Under the pieces are notes generated by a model. It saw only the letters and a list, made by a program, of their open reading frames with translations, had not been told where the DNA came from and ran no database searches. A stretch of DNA of 41,348 nt from Sphingomonadaceae bacterium (lineage in GTDB: Bacteria; Pseudomonadota; Alphaproteobacteria; Sphingomonadales; Sphingomonadaceae), in contig CANJCQ010000034.1 of the NCBI GenBank assembly GCA_947473355.1, forward strand, positions 1-41,348, in the 5' to 3' direction. Numbering within the stretch: position 1 is the first letter of the stretch; each line of letters opens with the position of its first letter. Position numbers and translations under genes: made by a program. This document shows, piece by piece, positions 17,573 through 26,359 of this stretch.

Positions 17573-17601
17573 TTTGTAGTGGTTGCTCTGCTGAACCGCA
17601 A
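17573..17601 (-). promoter_or_regulatory. Sigma-70-type promoter of rnpB
   Basis: On the minus strand, TTGCGG (-35) and TACAAA (-10) are separated by 17 bases, and the -10 ends 7 bases before the first paired base of RNase P RNA. Spacing and position are ideal for a housekeeping promoter. The hexamers match the consensus only moderately. Confidence 0.6.
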
Positions 17602-17608
17602 GAGCGGG

Positions 17609-18310
17609 CTACCTGGTCTTTCCATGATCGCGATCCAGCAACAAAGCGAACAGAATCGCCGAGGTCTCGCCGTCGATTGCCCCGTCGATGGTCTCCGGCC
17701 GCCAGCGCCGCTGAAAGGCGCGCACTGCGGCAAGCCCGTCGGCAATGTCGTATCCGAAGCGCTCAAGCGCCAGATAGAAGGCGCTATCGTTGACATAGGG
17801 CGAGGGTATGCGCAGCTCCGGCCGGGGCAGCGCCAGCCGGTAGCGGGCAAGCAGATCCCATTCGAACAGTTCGCCCGGATCATCCTTGCGGGCCGGCGCA
17901 ACATCGGAATGGCCGACAATGTTGGCGCGCGGAATGTCGTGGCGCTTGATGATCTCTGCCAGCAACGGGATCAGGCTCTCCATCTGCGCCTCGGGAAACG
18001 GCCGATAGCCCCATTCATGCCCCGGGTTCACCAGTTCGATGCCGACGCTGGCCGAGTTCACGTCAGTCGTCCCGCGCCAGTAGGACCGGCCTGCGTGCCA
18101 GGCGCGTTTGCCTTCCAGGACCATCCGGGTGACCGTTCCGTCCTCGTCGATCATGTAATGCGCCGAGACTTTCGCTGCTGCATCGCACATCCGCTCCAGC
18201 GCTCCGGCGGCGTCGGGCATGCCGGTATAGTGCAACACCACCATCGAGACAGGCAGCTGCCGCTCGTCCCAGTTGGGCGATGGTGCTTCGTGGTGGATCA
18301 AATCCGACAT
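17609..18310 (-). CDS. N-acetylmuramoyl-L-alanine amidase, AmpD/AmiD-like
   Basis: A 233-residue zinc amidase (amidase_2). The Zn ligands can be placed as H27 (LHYTG), H134 (VGHSDVAP) and D144 (RKDDPG). The C-terminal part (about 165-228) matches a PG_binding_1 helical domain (DGLAAVRAFQRRW...DGAIDGETSAILFALL), so the protein binds peptidoglycan. There is no signal peptide or lipobox, which points to cytosolic AmpD-type turnover of anhydro-muropeptides rather than export. Its ATG shares one base with the chpT stop, so translation is coupled to chpT. Confidence 0.88.
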   Translation of the reverse strand: MSDLIHHEAPSPNWDERQLPVSMVVLHYTGMPDAAGALERMCDAAAKVSAHYMIDEDGTVTRMVLEGKRAWHAGRSYWRGTTDVNSASVGIELVNPGHEWGYRPFPEAQMESLIPLLAEIIKRHDIPRANIVGHSDVAPARKDDPGELFEWDLLARYRLALPRPELRIPSPYVNDSAFYLALERFGYDIADGLAAVRAFQRRWRPETIDGAIDGETSAILFALLLDRDHGKTR

Positions 18311-18951
18311 CAGCCGCCCGGCAAGACTGCGCCCAGCACCAGCGCATCGTCGCTCAGCGCATATTGCAGCCCGCCGCCCAGGCTCGCGGCCAACTGGTGA
18401 ATCATCGCGGCGGGCGCGGTGCGGCTGGAAAGTTCGCTGGGATGCAGCGTGCCATCAAGCGCCTGACCAACTGTTTCATCGAAGGCAATGCGATTACCAG
18501 CGGCGCGCACAACGATCTCGCTTGTGCCATCTCGCATTTCGGCGCCGATATCGAGCGTCCCCCCGCGCACCAGCGCTTCGATGCCGATCAGCGCGAGATT
18601 GAGCAGCGTCTTAACCGCAGGCTTGGGCATGGAGTCGCCGCCGAAGGTCCAATTGACCGCGATTCGGCCATTGTTGCCCGCCAGCGCATCGATTACCGAG
18701 CGCGCTTCTTCCACCGGGACCATATCGCCGTATCCACCAGCCGCGCCAAAAGCGAGACGGAAGAATTTGAGCTTGTCGGCGGAGATTTTCGCGCTCTGCT
18801 CGAGCAGTTCGAAGCAGCGCTTGCGCATCTCCGGGTCTTTTTCCTCGATGATCAGTTCGATGCCATTGTTCAGCGCGCCGACCGGGCTCAGCATGTCATG
18901 ACACAACCGCGAACACAGCAGACTGGCGAGATCGAGCGAATTGGCGGTCAT
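18310..18951 (-). CDS. chpT: Histidine phosphotransferase ChpT
   Basis: A 213-residue protein matching ChpT, which relays phosphate from CckA to CtrA and CpdR. The phosphorylated His is H18 in the motif CSRLCHDMLSPVGALNNG. The C-terminal half keeps a degenerate histidine-kinase ATP-binding-like fold (GAEMRDGTSEIVVRAAGNRI, then the Gly-rich end LAASLGGGLQYA). The ATG chosen precedes MTANSLDLA. A longer frame adds 45 residues lacking family similarity. It overlaps the amidase gene downstream. Together with sciP it shows that the CtrA circuit is present in this organism. Confidence 0.88.
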   Translation of the reverse strand: MTANSLDLASLLCSRLCHDMLSPVGALNNGIELIIEEKDPEMRKRCFELLEQSAKISADKLKFFRLAFGAAGGYGDMVPVEEARSVIDALAGNNGRIAVNWTFGGDSMPKPAVKTLLNLALIGIEALVRGGTLDIGAEMRDGTSEIVVRAAGNRIAFDETVGQALDGTLHPSELSSRTAPAAMIHQLAASLGGGLQYALSDDALVLGAVLPGG

Positions 18952-19193
18952 GGTCAGGCAATCTTTCAGACACGGGCTTGATGCGATCCCCTTACTCCGC
19001 TCGTCGTCAATGGGGAAGCGCCGCGAGAGCGCTTCGGGGAACATGACCCAAAGTGGTGGCGCAACGCAACTGGACACTATGTCCATTATAGTTTAATGCT
19101 AGATTTGAGAGGACGGTGGGCGTAAAATCCGCCAGCATCGCCTTGCTGTGCGTTGAGGAACAACTCGCGCGTTTTGCATTCGGGAGAAGTGGC

Positions 19194-20942
19194 ATGGAAA
19201 TCCGGATCTTGATCAAGAATGGCACGGTGGTCGATGGCACCGGCGGCGCTGCTTATCCCGCCGATGTGCGCGTCGCGAGCGGCAGGATCGTCGAAATCGG
19301 CAAGGGTCTTCAGGCAGGGCGCGGCGAGCGAGTCGTCAATGCCACAGACTGTTATGTCACGCCCGGCTTCATCGAGACGCACAATCACTGGGACGGCGGC
19401 GTCTGGTGGAATCCCAATCTCGAACCGCTGCCCGCCTATGGCGCCACCACCTCGATCAACGGCAATTGCGGCTTCTCGATCGCGCCTGCTCCGCAGACCG
19501 AAGAAGATGTCAGCGATGTTATTGATATCTTCAATTACTTCGAGGACATCCCCGAAGAGCCGATGCGACAGATCGTGCCGTGGGACTGGAAGAAGTGGAG
19601 CGAATACAAGGCTTCGATGCAGGCCAAGGTCAAGCTGCCGCTCCATTTCAGCGCCTTTTGCGGCCATATCCCGCTGCGGCTTTGCGCTATGGGCCAGGAC
19701 GCCTGGAAGCGTTCGGCGACGCCTGCAGAAATTGCTCAGATGTGCGAACTGCTTGACGACGCACTGGCGGCAGGGGCGATGGGGCTGTCGTCAAACTATC
19801 TCGATTACGACAAATACGAACGCCCGCTACCCTCGCAGCAAGCCGACGATGCCGAGTTCGAAGCACTGTTGGGCGTGCTTGCAAAGTATCCCGGCGCAAC
19901 CTTCCAGGTGATTCTCGACTATTTCATGCGCAAGACCGCCAATGCCTCGCTCGAGCGCTTCGGACGGCTGGCGAAAGCGGCGGGCATCCGCATGCAGTGG
20001 GCGGGCATGCCGACGCTGCAATATATGAACGACCAGCTGCCCCGCGCCGAGGAACTGCACGAACAGTTCAAGGCCGAGGGGCTCGACATCTACACAGCGT
20101 TCAATGTGATTTCGCCGACCTCGGTGATCAATTTCGGACGTACGCTGGTCTTCGGTCAGAACGGCAACCCGGTCTGGCAGGAACTGGTCAACACCCCGTG
20201 CTGGGATGCCAAGGCAGCCTTGCTCTCGGACTCCGAATGGCGCGACCGCGCACGCGAAAGCTGGGACAACCAGTTCGCACATTCCTATCTGCACGATCCC
20301 AGCGCCAACCTGCTGCGCGAAAGCGAGAGCGGTTATGGCCCGACCGGCGTCACGCTCGCCGAATACATGGCGCAGACCGGCATCAACCATCCCTCGGACG
20401 CCATGGCGCAATGGGTGCTCAACAACGGCCAGGAATCGACCATTCTCAAGAAGAGCTGGGAAAAGGACGAGGTAATCCTCAACAAGCTCCTTGTTGACAC
20501 CCACAGCCTTGCCAATGTCTCGGACGCCGGAGCGCACGGCAAGCTGTTCTGCGGCGCGGGCTACGCCGTGTTCCTGCTCACTGATTATGTCCGCGACCGC
20601 AAGGTGATCAGCCTCGAACAGGCCGTCCATATGCTGACCTGGCGGCTCGCCAATTTCTTCGGGCTGCATGATCGCGGCAAGATTGAGGTCGGGCTGGCAG
20701 CGGACATTACCGTGTTCAACCTCGACGAAATCGAGATGCGCCCCGAAAAGAAGACCTTCGACGTGTGGGACGGCACCGGTGGCCGCACCTACCGCTACAC
20801 CCGCGATCCCGCCCCGATGCGGCTGACGCTGGTGGCCGGGGTCCCGACCTTCGACAACGGCGAGTTCACCGGGCGTTATCCGGGCGAATTCGTCGGGCCT
20901 GAGCTGGCTGGTAGCGAGGCGTTGTCCATCGCGGCGGAATGA
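19194..20942 (+). CDS. N-acyl-D-amino-acid deacylase-family amidohydrolase
   Basis: A 582-residue D-aminoacylase-like enzyme. The metal-binding motif is H63-N-H65-W-D67 in GFIETHNHWDG, where D-aminoacylases commonly read H-x-H-x-D. The core also shows the PNLEPLPAYGATTSINGNCGFSIAPA region and the C-terminal SLANVSDAGAHGKLFC segment (D and H late metal site). The substrate is not known; relatives often sit in sphingomonad catabolic loci. The ATG has GGGAGAAG 7 bases before it. A 26-residue upstream extension is ignored. It is divergent from chpT and convergent with the JAMM gene. Confidence 0.85.
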   Translation: MEIRILIKNGTVVDGTGGAAYPADVRVASGRIVEIGKGLQAGRGERVVNATDCYVTPGFIETHNHWDGGVWWNPNLEPLPAYGATTSINGNCGFSIAPAPQTEEDVSDVIDIFNYFEDIPEEPMRQIVPWDWKKWSEYKASMQAKVKLPLHFSAFCGHIPLRLCAMGQDAWKRSATPAEIAQMCELLDDALAAGAMGLSSNYLDYDKYERPLPSQQADDAEFEALLGVLAKYPGATFQVILDYFMRKTANASLERFGRLAKAAGIRMQWAGMPTLQYMNDQLPRAEELHEQFKAEGLDIYTAFNVISPTSVINFGRTLVFGQNGNPVWQELVNTPCWDAKAALLSDSEWRDRARESWDNQFAHSYLHDPSANLLRESESGYGPTGVTLAEYMAQTGINHPSDAMAQWVLNNGQESTILKKSWEKDEVILNKLLVDTHSLANVSDAGAHGKLFCGAGYAVFLLTDYVRDRKVISLEQAVHMLTWRLANFFGLHDRGKIEVGLAADITVFNLDEIEMRPEKKTFDVWDGTGGRTYRYTRDPAPMRLTLVAGVPTFDNGEFTGRYPGEFVGPELAGSEALSIAAE

Positions 20943-20965
20943 GAGGCCAGGCTGCGGCCTGATTG

Positions 20966-21364
20966 TTAGTCGACGATTGTTGCATCCACGGCCGCGAAAC
21001 CACTGGGCCCATCGCGCCAGAACGCCACTTGGCCGTTGGCGATGATCGCCCAGACCCGGTCATCGCCGCTGGCGTGTTCGCAGTCTGTGGCCGATGGCAC
21101 TGGGTGCCCGTCGGGGTGCGAGTGGTAGTAGCCGAACAACTGCGGCCCGCCATTACGCGCCGCTCGGTGGGCGGCGAAGAGCGCGGCGGGGTCGATTTCG
21201 AAATGGCAGGACGGATCAGCAGCTACATTGGCGGCGGGGCGTGCTTCCACAACCCTTGCGCCCAAGCCGATTAGCAATCCGCAGCACTCCTCCGGCGCTG
21301 CCTTTGCCGCTTCTTCGCGCAGTGTTGCAATTGTGCCACTTGTCACTTCGATGGTCATTCCCAT
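20966..21364 (-). CDS. Mov34/MPN/PAD-1 (JAMM) metallopeptidase-family protein
   Basis: A 132-residue single JAMM domain. The zinc-site residues are all kept: E26 (PEECCGLLIG), H81 and H83 (YYHSHP), S91 (PSATD) and D94. Bacterial proteins of this type cleave C-terminal tails of sulfur-carrier or ubiquitin-like proteins, as in cysteine or molybdenum-cofactor pathways, but no partner is adjacent. Two nearby Mets (residues 1 and 3) can serve as the start. Its 5' end faces the rluD start only 9 bases away, so the promoters must overlap. Confidence 0.85.
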   Translation of the reverse strand: MGMTIEVTSGTIATLREEAAKAAPEECCGLLIGLGARVVEARPAANVAADPSCHFEIDPAALFAAHRAARNGGPQLFGYYHSHPDGHPVPSATDCEHASGDDRVWAIIANGQVAFWRDGPSGFAAVDATIVD

Positions 21365-21373
21365 GTTCTAGAC

Positions 21374-22324
21374 ATGGTTCAGGGGGAAAGCATCATCGAA
21401 GGGATAGTCGCGTCCGGCGGTGAGCGGCTCGACAAGGCGCTGGCCATGGCGAGTGGCCTGTCGCGCGAGCGGGTCAAGGCCCTGCTCGGCGAGGGATGCA
21501 TTACGCTTGATGGCCGCGCTGCGGGGCAGGCTTCGCTCAAGCTGGCGGCAGGCACAGCATTTCGCATCGCCGTGCCCGGTGCTGTCGCTGCCGAAGCTGC
21601 GCCGCAGGACATCCCGCTGGTCATCGTCTTTGAGGACGAACATCTCATCGTCGTCGACAAGCCTGCGGGCCTTGTGGTGCATCCGGCAGCTGGGAATGTT
21701 GACGGCACTCTGGTGAATGCACTGCTCCACCATTGCCTGGGGCAACTTTCCGGGATCGGCGGTGTCGCGCGGCCGGGGATCGTTCACCGTATAGACAAGG
21801 ATACCTCTGGCCTGCTGGTAGTTGCCAAGAGCGATAAGGCACATGAGGGGCTGGCGAAGCAGTTCGCCGATCATTCGATCGAGCGGGCTTACCTCGCAGT
21901 AACTGCCGGACACCCGGCCCCGCCCGCCGGGACGATTCGCGGCAATATCGGCCGCTCCAGCACCAATCGCAAAAAGATGGCGCTGGTCGATGAAGGGCGC
22001 GGCAAACATGCCGTCACCCACTACCGCACGCTTGAAGTACTGCAAAATGCAGCGCTGGTCGAATGCCGGCTCGAAACCGGTAGAACCCACCAGTTGCGCG
22101 TTCATCTTGGATCAATCGGCCATCCGCTATTGGGGGACCCTGTCTATGGACGCTCCCCTGCCCGCCTTCGGCCCTTGCTTTCCAGCCTCGGTTTCTGCCG
22201 CCAGGCGCTGCATGCTGCGGAGCTTGGCTTCATACATCCGGTTTCCGGCGAAAAGTTGCGCTTTGCCAGCGCTCTGCCTGCCGATATGATGGAGCTTTTG
22301 ATCGAATTGCGGAACACAAGTTGA
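21374..22324 (+). CDS. rluD: RluA-family 23S rRNA pseudouridine synthase (RluD-like)
   Basis: A 316-residue RluA-family enzyme. An S4 RNA-binding domain occupies about residues 18-65 (ERLDKALA...GCITLDGR). The catalytic Asp is D141 in the signature HRIDKDTSG. RluD makes pseudouridines 1911, 1915 and 1917 in 23S rRNA, but RluA and RluC cannot be excluded from sequence reading alone. The gene lies upstream of rpoH, with 100 bases between them. Its start is back to back with the JAMM gene. Confidence 0.85.
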   Translation: MVQGESIIEGIVASGGERLDKALAMASGLSRERVKALLGEGCITLDGRAAGQASLKLAAGTAFRIAVPGAVAAEAAPQDIPLVIVFEDEHLIVVDKPAGLVVHPAAGNVDGTLVNALLHHCLGQLSGIGGVARPGIVHRIDKDTSGLLVVAKSDKAHEGLAKQFADHSIERAYLAVTAGHPAPPAGTIRGNIGRSSTNRKKMALVDEGRGKHAVTHYRTLEVLQNAALVECRLETGRTHQLRVHLGSIGHPLLGDPVYGRSPARLRPLLSSLGFCRQALHAAELGFIHPVSGEKLRFASALPADMMELLIELRNTS

Positions 22325-22424
22325 ACTTTTGCGTTATAAGAAAACGCTGTGTGGCAGCCTCCAAGCGATGCCTTTAAAGGGTCTCTTAACGGCAAGCCGA
22401 CAATGAAAGGACGGTCGAGTCGAA

Positions 22425-23357
22425 ATGCCAGTAACCAAAAATAGCCCTCCTGCCGCCCGCAACCGCGGCTCTGCCAGCCTCGCGCCGACGCTCGGCGGCG
22501 AGGACGGACTCAATGCCTATCTCGCGGAAATCAAGAAATTCCCGCTGCTCGCGCCCGAGCAGGAATATATGCTCGCCAAGCGCTATGCGGAGCATCAGGA
22601 TCCCGAAGCCGCGCGCCAGCTGGTCACCAGCCATCTGCGACTCGTCGCCAAGATCGCGATGGGCTATCGCGGATATGGCCTGCCGGTCAGCGAGCTGATT
22701 TCCGAAGGCAACATCGGCCTGATGCAGGGCGTCAAGAAATTCGAGCCAGATCGCGGCTTCCGACTTGCCACATATGCTATGTGGTGGATCAAGGCCTCGA
22801 TTCAAGAGTTCATCCTGCGCAGCTGGAGCCTCGTCAAGATGGGCACCACCGCGGCGCAGAAGAAGCTGTTCTTCAACCTGCGCCGGATGAAGAAGAACCT
22901 CGATGCCTACGAGGATTCCGACCTGCATCCCGACGACGTGAAGACCATCGCCACCAAGCTCGGCGTATCCGAGCATGAGGTGGTCAACATGAACCGCAGG
23001 ATGATGCTGGGCGGCGACGCCAGCCTCAACGTAAGCTTGCGCGAAGACGGCGAAGGCCAGTGGCAGGACATCCTTGCCGACGATAATCCGCTGCAGGATG
23101 TGATGGTTGCCAATGCTCAAGAAGCGGGCATGCGCCATGCGCTGCTCGCCGAGGCGATGCAGGACTTGAACGAGCGCGAACGCCACATCCTGACCGAGCG
23201 GCGCCTGATCGACGAGCCCAAGACATTGGAAGAGCTCAGCCAGGTCTACAATGTCAGCCGCGAACGTGTGCGCCAGATCGAAGTTCGTGCATTCGAAAAG
23301 CTGCAAAAGGGAATCATGCGGATTGCCGGCGAACGCAAGTTGCTGCCTGCCGGGTAA
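22425..23357 (+). CDS. rpoH: RNA polymerase sigma-32 factor RpoH
   Basis: A 310-residue alternative sigma factor. The N-terminal segment LNAYLAEIKKFPLLAPEQE, the region 2 core RLVAKIAMGYRGYGLPVSELISEGNIGLMQGVKKFEPDRG, and the RpoH-box string QKKLFFNLRR identify it as sigma-32. Region 4 is ERHILTERRLIDEPKTLEELSQVYNVSRERVRQIE. It directs heat-shock genes; clpP in this window has a sequence resembling an RpoH promoter upstream. ATG is preceded by AAAGGACG. Nothing is recognised as a thermosensor in the 100-base upstream region. Confidence 0.95.
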   Translation: MPVTKNSPPAARNRGSASLAPTLGGEDGLNAYLAEIKKFPLLAPEQEYMLAKRYAEHQDPEAARQLVTSHLRLVAKIAMGYRGYGLPVSELISEGNIGLMQGVKKFEPDRGFRLATYAMWWIKASIQEFILRSWSLVKMGTTAAQKKLFFNLRRMKKNLDAYEDSDLHPDDVKTIATKLGVSEHEVVNMNRRMMLGGDASLNVSLREDGEGQWQDILADDNPLQDVMVANAQEAGMRHALLAEAMQDLNERERHILTERRLIDEPKTLEELSQVYNVSRERVRQIEVRAFEKLQKGIMRIAGERKLLPAG

Positions 23358-23400
23358 TCCGCTTTTCAGCAGGCCCTGAACCTGTCACCAAGAGCCAGGT

Positions 23401-24126
23401 ATGGCCCGTTTCCTTCCGCCCCCGCTGCGCCGAGGCAATCCCGGACGCTTGCCGCGCTTCGGCCGGTTTTGCCTGCGGCTGCTCATCTGGTTCCTGGCGA
23501 TCAGCATTGGCTTGAGCGTGATCTACAAATTCGTGCCCCCGCCGATCACCTTTACCATGCTGATCGACCCGCATGGATTTGAAAAGGACTGGACGCCGCT
23601 TTCGCGGACCGATCGCAACATGGTCGCCGCTGTGATTGCCGGTGAGGATTCAAAGTTCTGCGATCACAATGGTTTCGACACCGAAGCCATCGAGAAGGCG
23701 ATGGAACGCAATGCGACAAGCAGCAAGTTGCGCGGCGGATCAACCATCAGCCAGCAGACCGCCAAGAACGTGTTCCTTTGGCAGGGCACCGGCTGGACCC
23801 GCTATGCTCGCAAAGGGCTGGAAACCTGGTTCACCTTCCTGATTGAAAACATCTGGGGCAAACGGCGCATCATGGAAGTCTATCTCAATGTCGCAGAGAC
23901 CGGGATTGGTACTTATGGCGCCGAAGCTGCCGCGCAGCGCTATTTCCACCACTCGGCCGCCCGGCTGAGCCAGGTCGAGGCCGCACGGATTGCCGCTGCC
24001 CTGCCCAGCCCCAAGAAGCGCTCAGTGGTCGATCCGAGCGGCTTCACCCGCCGCCACGGCAATGTCATCGCCGCGCGCAGCGGGGTGGTGAGGAGCAGCG
24101 CGCTCGACAGCTGCGTTTACCAATAG
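23401..24126 (+). CDS. mtgA: Monofunctional peptidoglycan glycosyltransferase MtgA
   Basis: A 241-residue inner-membrane glycosyltransferase of family 51 that polymerises lipid II into glycan strands. One membrane segment is at about residues 24-44 (CLRLLIWFLAISIGLSVIY). The catalytic motifs are GEDSKFCDHNGFD with E82, RGGSTISQQTAKN near residue 111, RKGLE and RRIMEVYLNVAE. No transpeptidase domain follows, so it is monofunctional. It starts about 40 bases after rpoH. The length is normal for MtgA. The gene converges on a secreted protein 4 bases away. Confidence 0.93.
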   Translation: MARFLPPPLRRGNPGRLPRFGRFCLRLLIWFLAISIGLSVIYKFVPPPITFTMLIDPHGFEKDWTPLSRTDRNMVAAVIAGEDSKFCDHNGFDTEAIEKAMERNATSSKLRGGSTISQQTAKNVFLWQGTGWTRYARKGLETWFTFLIENIWGKRRIMEVYLNVAETGIGTYGAEAAAQRYFHHSAARLSQVEAARIAAALPSPKKRSVVDPSGFTRRHGNVIAARSGVVRSSALDSCVYQ

Positions 24127-24129
24127 CGA

Positions 24130-25317
24130 TTAGCTGCCGAGGTCGTTCGCCGTCAGGGTATAGCCGCCATCCGTCTCGCCGATCCCGAAGCTCTTGACCC
24201 GGACCATCAACTGGCCGGTGCTGCGCGCTGTGAAGTTCAGCTTTTCGGTGCCGCTAGTGCCCGAATCCTGTGACTTCACTTCGGAAAATCCAGCGTCTGG
24301 CTTGTCGCCGCCGTCGTCAGGCTCAACCGGATTGGGCAGGCCAATCGCGACCACGCCGTCGTAGGGCGCAGTCAGGTCCAGCCGGTAGCTGTGCCCGGCG
24401 ACGACCGGCAAGATATAGAGTACCACCGCATCGCCATCGGCCAGCCGGCCCGCAACCTGGGCACCGCTGCGCAGCGCGACAGGCGGCGGCGGCGGCTTGG
24501 GGGCGTCGGAGCGCTTGAGCGACAGCTCGAATTCGCCCGGCTCGTCAGACAGCGAATCGACCTGGAGATAATAAGTGCCAGTCGTCGCCAGCTTGCGGCG
24601 CAGCACAGGGTTCAGGCCATCGCTGTCATCGTTCTCGGCGATCTGCGAATACTCGCCTGCCTTGTCGGGCCCGGCCAGCCGCAGCACAGTGTCCTTTTCG
24701 GAAGTGGATTTGAGCAACACCCATTGCCCGGCAGTGCCGGCAAAGGAGAAGACCATCGGCGATGACGACGAGGTAATGCCTTTCTGGCTGCCATCAAGCT
24801 GCGCCGAAACCACTGGCGGCGGACTTGAGCCGATGCTGCGACGACGGACCAGAATTTCCCGAGGCTCATCGGAGGCACTGGCGGAAACGACATATTGCCC
24901 GGCACTGCCTGCAACGAAGCGCAGCCGTTCGCCATCATTCGTGCTGCTGACGCTACCGCCCTTCTCGAAGACCTCTCCCGGCATCGGGGCCAGCACCGTG
25001 CCCTTTGCATCGCACAGCTTGAGCGTGTGCGGAACCGGCGCAGGGGTATGCTCGTGTTCGTCGCCCTCGCCGTCGCCTTCTTCATGGCTGGTCGCCGCTG
25101 GGGCAGGTGGCTTGAGGCTCGACAGATCAACGATTACCCCTTCATTCGCCCCCAGATTGATCGAAAAACTGCGTGCCGCGCCGGGGGCGACATCGGCAAC
25201 CGTGCCTACCGTCAGTGCGGTGCCGCCTGATGCCGGGCAAGGCGCAGCCTGGGCCAGCGGCCCTAGGGCCGTTGCCGCGAGCAGAAGTGCAGTTGTGCGT
25301 GAAGCAAGTGACGACAT
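24130..25317 (-). CDS. Secreted protein with PPC-like beta-sandwich repeats
   Basis: A 395-residue exported protein with a signal peptide (MSSLASRTTALLLAATALGPLAQA) cleaved after AQA. A Gly/Asp/Ser-rich body follows with repeating segments such as LLKSTSEKDTVLRLAGPDKAG and YYLQVDSLSDEPGEFELSL, which fit bacterial pre-peptidase C-terminal (PPC) domains. Near residues 74-92 an acidic/His-rich insert (EEGDGEGDEHEH) could bind metal. No enzymatic motif was seen. The ATG used has AGGAGG upstream; an earlier start would lose the signal peptide. It is divergent from a cation exporter. Confidence 0.7.
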   Translation of the reverse strand: MSSLASRTTALLLAATALGPLAQAAPCPASGGTALTVGTVADVAPGAARSFSINLGANEGVIVDLSSLKPPAPAATSHEEGDGEGDEHEHTPAPVPHTLKLCDAKGTVLAPMPGEVFEKGGSVSSTNDGERLRFVAGSAGQYVVSASASDEPREILVRRRSIGSSPPPVVSAQLDGSQKGITSSSSPMVFSFAGTAGQWVLLKSTSEKDTVLRLAGPDKAGEYSQIAENDDSDGLNPVLRRKLATTGTYYLQVDSLSDEPGEFELSLKRSDAPKPPPPPVALRSGAQVAGRLADGDAVVLYILPVVAGHSYRLDLTAPYDGVVAIGLPNPVEPDDGGDKPDAGFSEVKSQDSGTSGTEKLNFTARSTGQLMVRVKSFGIGETDGGYTLTANDLGS

Positions 25318-25438
25318 TATCCCATCTCCTCCTGGGCAGGCAGCCCCTAGGCTCCCGACGGCCATTTCATGCCAGAGGTACCCCATGTCTGCCAGCGCAA
25401 ACTTGCTGCCAGCAACCGCCTGTGCGACAGGCCCTGGG

Positions 25439-26359
25439 ATGAGCGGTGCCCATCATGACCATCATCACGGCCATCGTGAAATGATCCAGCCGCGAGGCCT
25501 GGCCTTTCCCGTGGCAGTTGTGCTCAATCTGGCTTTCGTAATCGCCGAGATCGCGGCCGGGATGATCAGTGGGTCGATGGCGTTGCTGGCCGATGCCGGG
25601 CACAATTTCTCTGACGTGCTGAGCCTGCTGCTGGCCTGGGGGGCAAGCATGCTCGCTGCCCGACCGCCATCCGCGCGGTTCACCTATGGCCTCAAGAGCA
25701 GCTCGATTCTCGCTGCAATCGCCAATGCCGGGCTGCTTTGGGTAGCGCTGGGCGCGATCCTGGTCGAAACGATCCGCCGCCTGACCGATCCTTCGCCAGT
25801 CGCCGGTATGATGATGATGGCAGTGGCGGGGGTCGGCATCGCTGTGAACGGCGCCTGCGCCTTCCTGTTCGCCAAGGGACGTCAGCAGGATCTCAACCTG
25901 CGCGCGGCCTTCCAGCATTTGCTGGCAGATGCCGCGGTCTCGGCAGGCGTGGTGCTCGCTGGTTTTCTGGTGTTCATGACCGGTGCCCGCTGGATCGATC
26001 CGGTTACCTCGTTGGTGATTACCGGCGTTATCGCCTGGGGCAGCTGGAGCCTGCTGCGCGACGCAGTGAAAATGGGACTGCTCGCCGTGCCCGATGGCAT
26101 CGACGAAAGCACAGTGCGCAGCTTCCTTGCCGCCCAGCCGGGGGTCAGCGCAGTCCATGATCTCCACATCTGGCCTATGAGCACCACCGAGACCGCCCTG
26201 ACCGCGCATCTGGTGATGCCGGGCGGCCATCCCGGCGACATGTTCCTGCATGAGCTGGCGCACGAGCTGGAGCATGACTTCGGGATTGGCCATGCGACAG
26301 TACAGGTTGAAACCCGCGGCGGCGCGGAATGCGCGCTTGAGGCGGATGCGGTAGTTTAG
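25439..26359 (+). CDS. Cation diffusion facilitator (CzcD/ZnT-type) transporter
   Basis: A 306-residue heavy-metal/proton antiporter. It starts MSGAHHDHHHGHRE, a His-rich N-terminus typical of zinc exporters. Six membrane segments are visible, with the metal-site residues in HNFSDVLSLLLAW and in HLLADAAVSAGVV. A cytoplasmic C-terminal domain follows with AVHDLHIWPMSTTETALTAHL. An ATG 54 bases upstream adds 18 residues and is an alternative start. The stop overlaps the VOC gene by 4 bases, so the two converge. The probable cargo is Zn2+, possibly Cd2+ or Co2+. Confidence 0.88.
   Translation: MSGAHHDHHHGHREMIQPRGLAFPVAVVLNLAFVIAEIAAGMISGSMALLADAGHNFSDVLSLLLAWGASMLAARPPSARFTYGLKSSSILAAIANAGLLWVALGAILVETIRRLTDPSPVAGMMMMAVAGVGIAVNGACAFLFAKGRQQDLNLRAAFQHLLADAAVSAGVVLAGFLVFMTGARWIDPVTSLVITGVIAWGSWSLLRDAVKMGLLAVPDGIDESTVRSFLAAQPGVSAVHDLHIWPMSTTETALTAHLVMPGGHPGDMFLHELAHELEHDFGIGHATVQVETRGGAECALEADAVV

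Noticed and set aside
22321..22345. TTGAAC/TATAAG as an rpoH promoter
   Set aside because: The hexamers are only about eight bases apart, far too close.
22370..22395. CtrA-like TTAA...TTAA upstream of rpoH
   Set aside because: The half-sites are spaced by eight bases, not seven.
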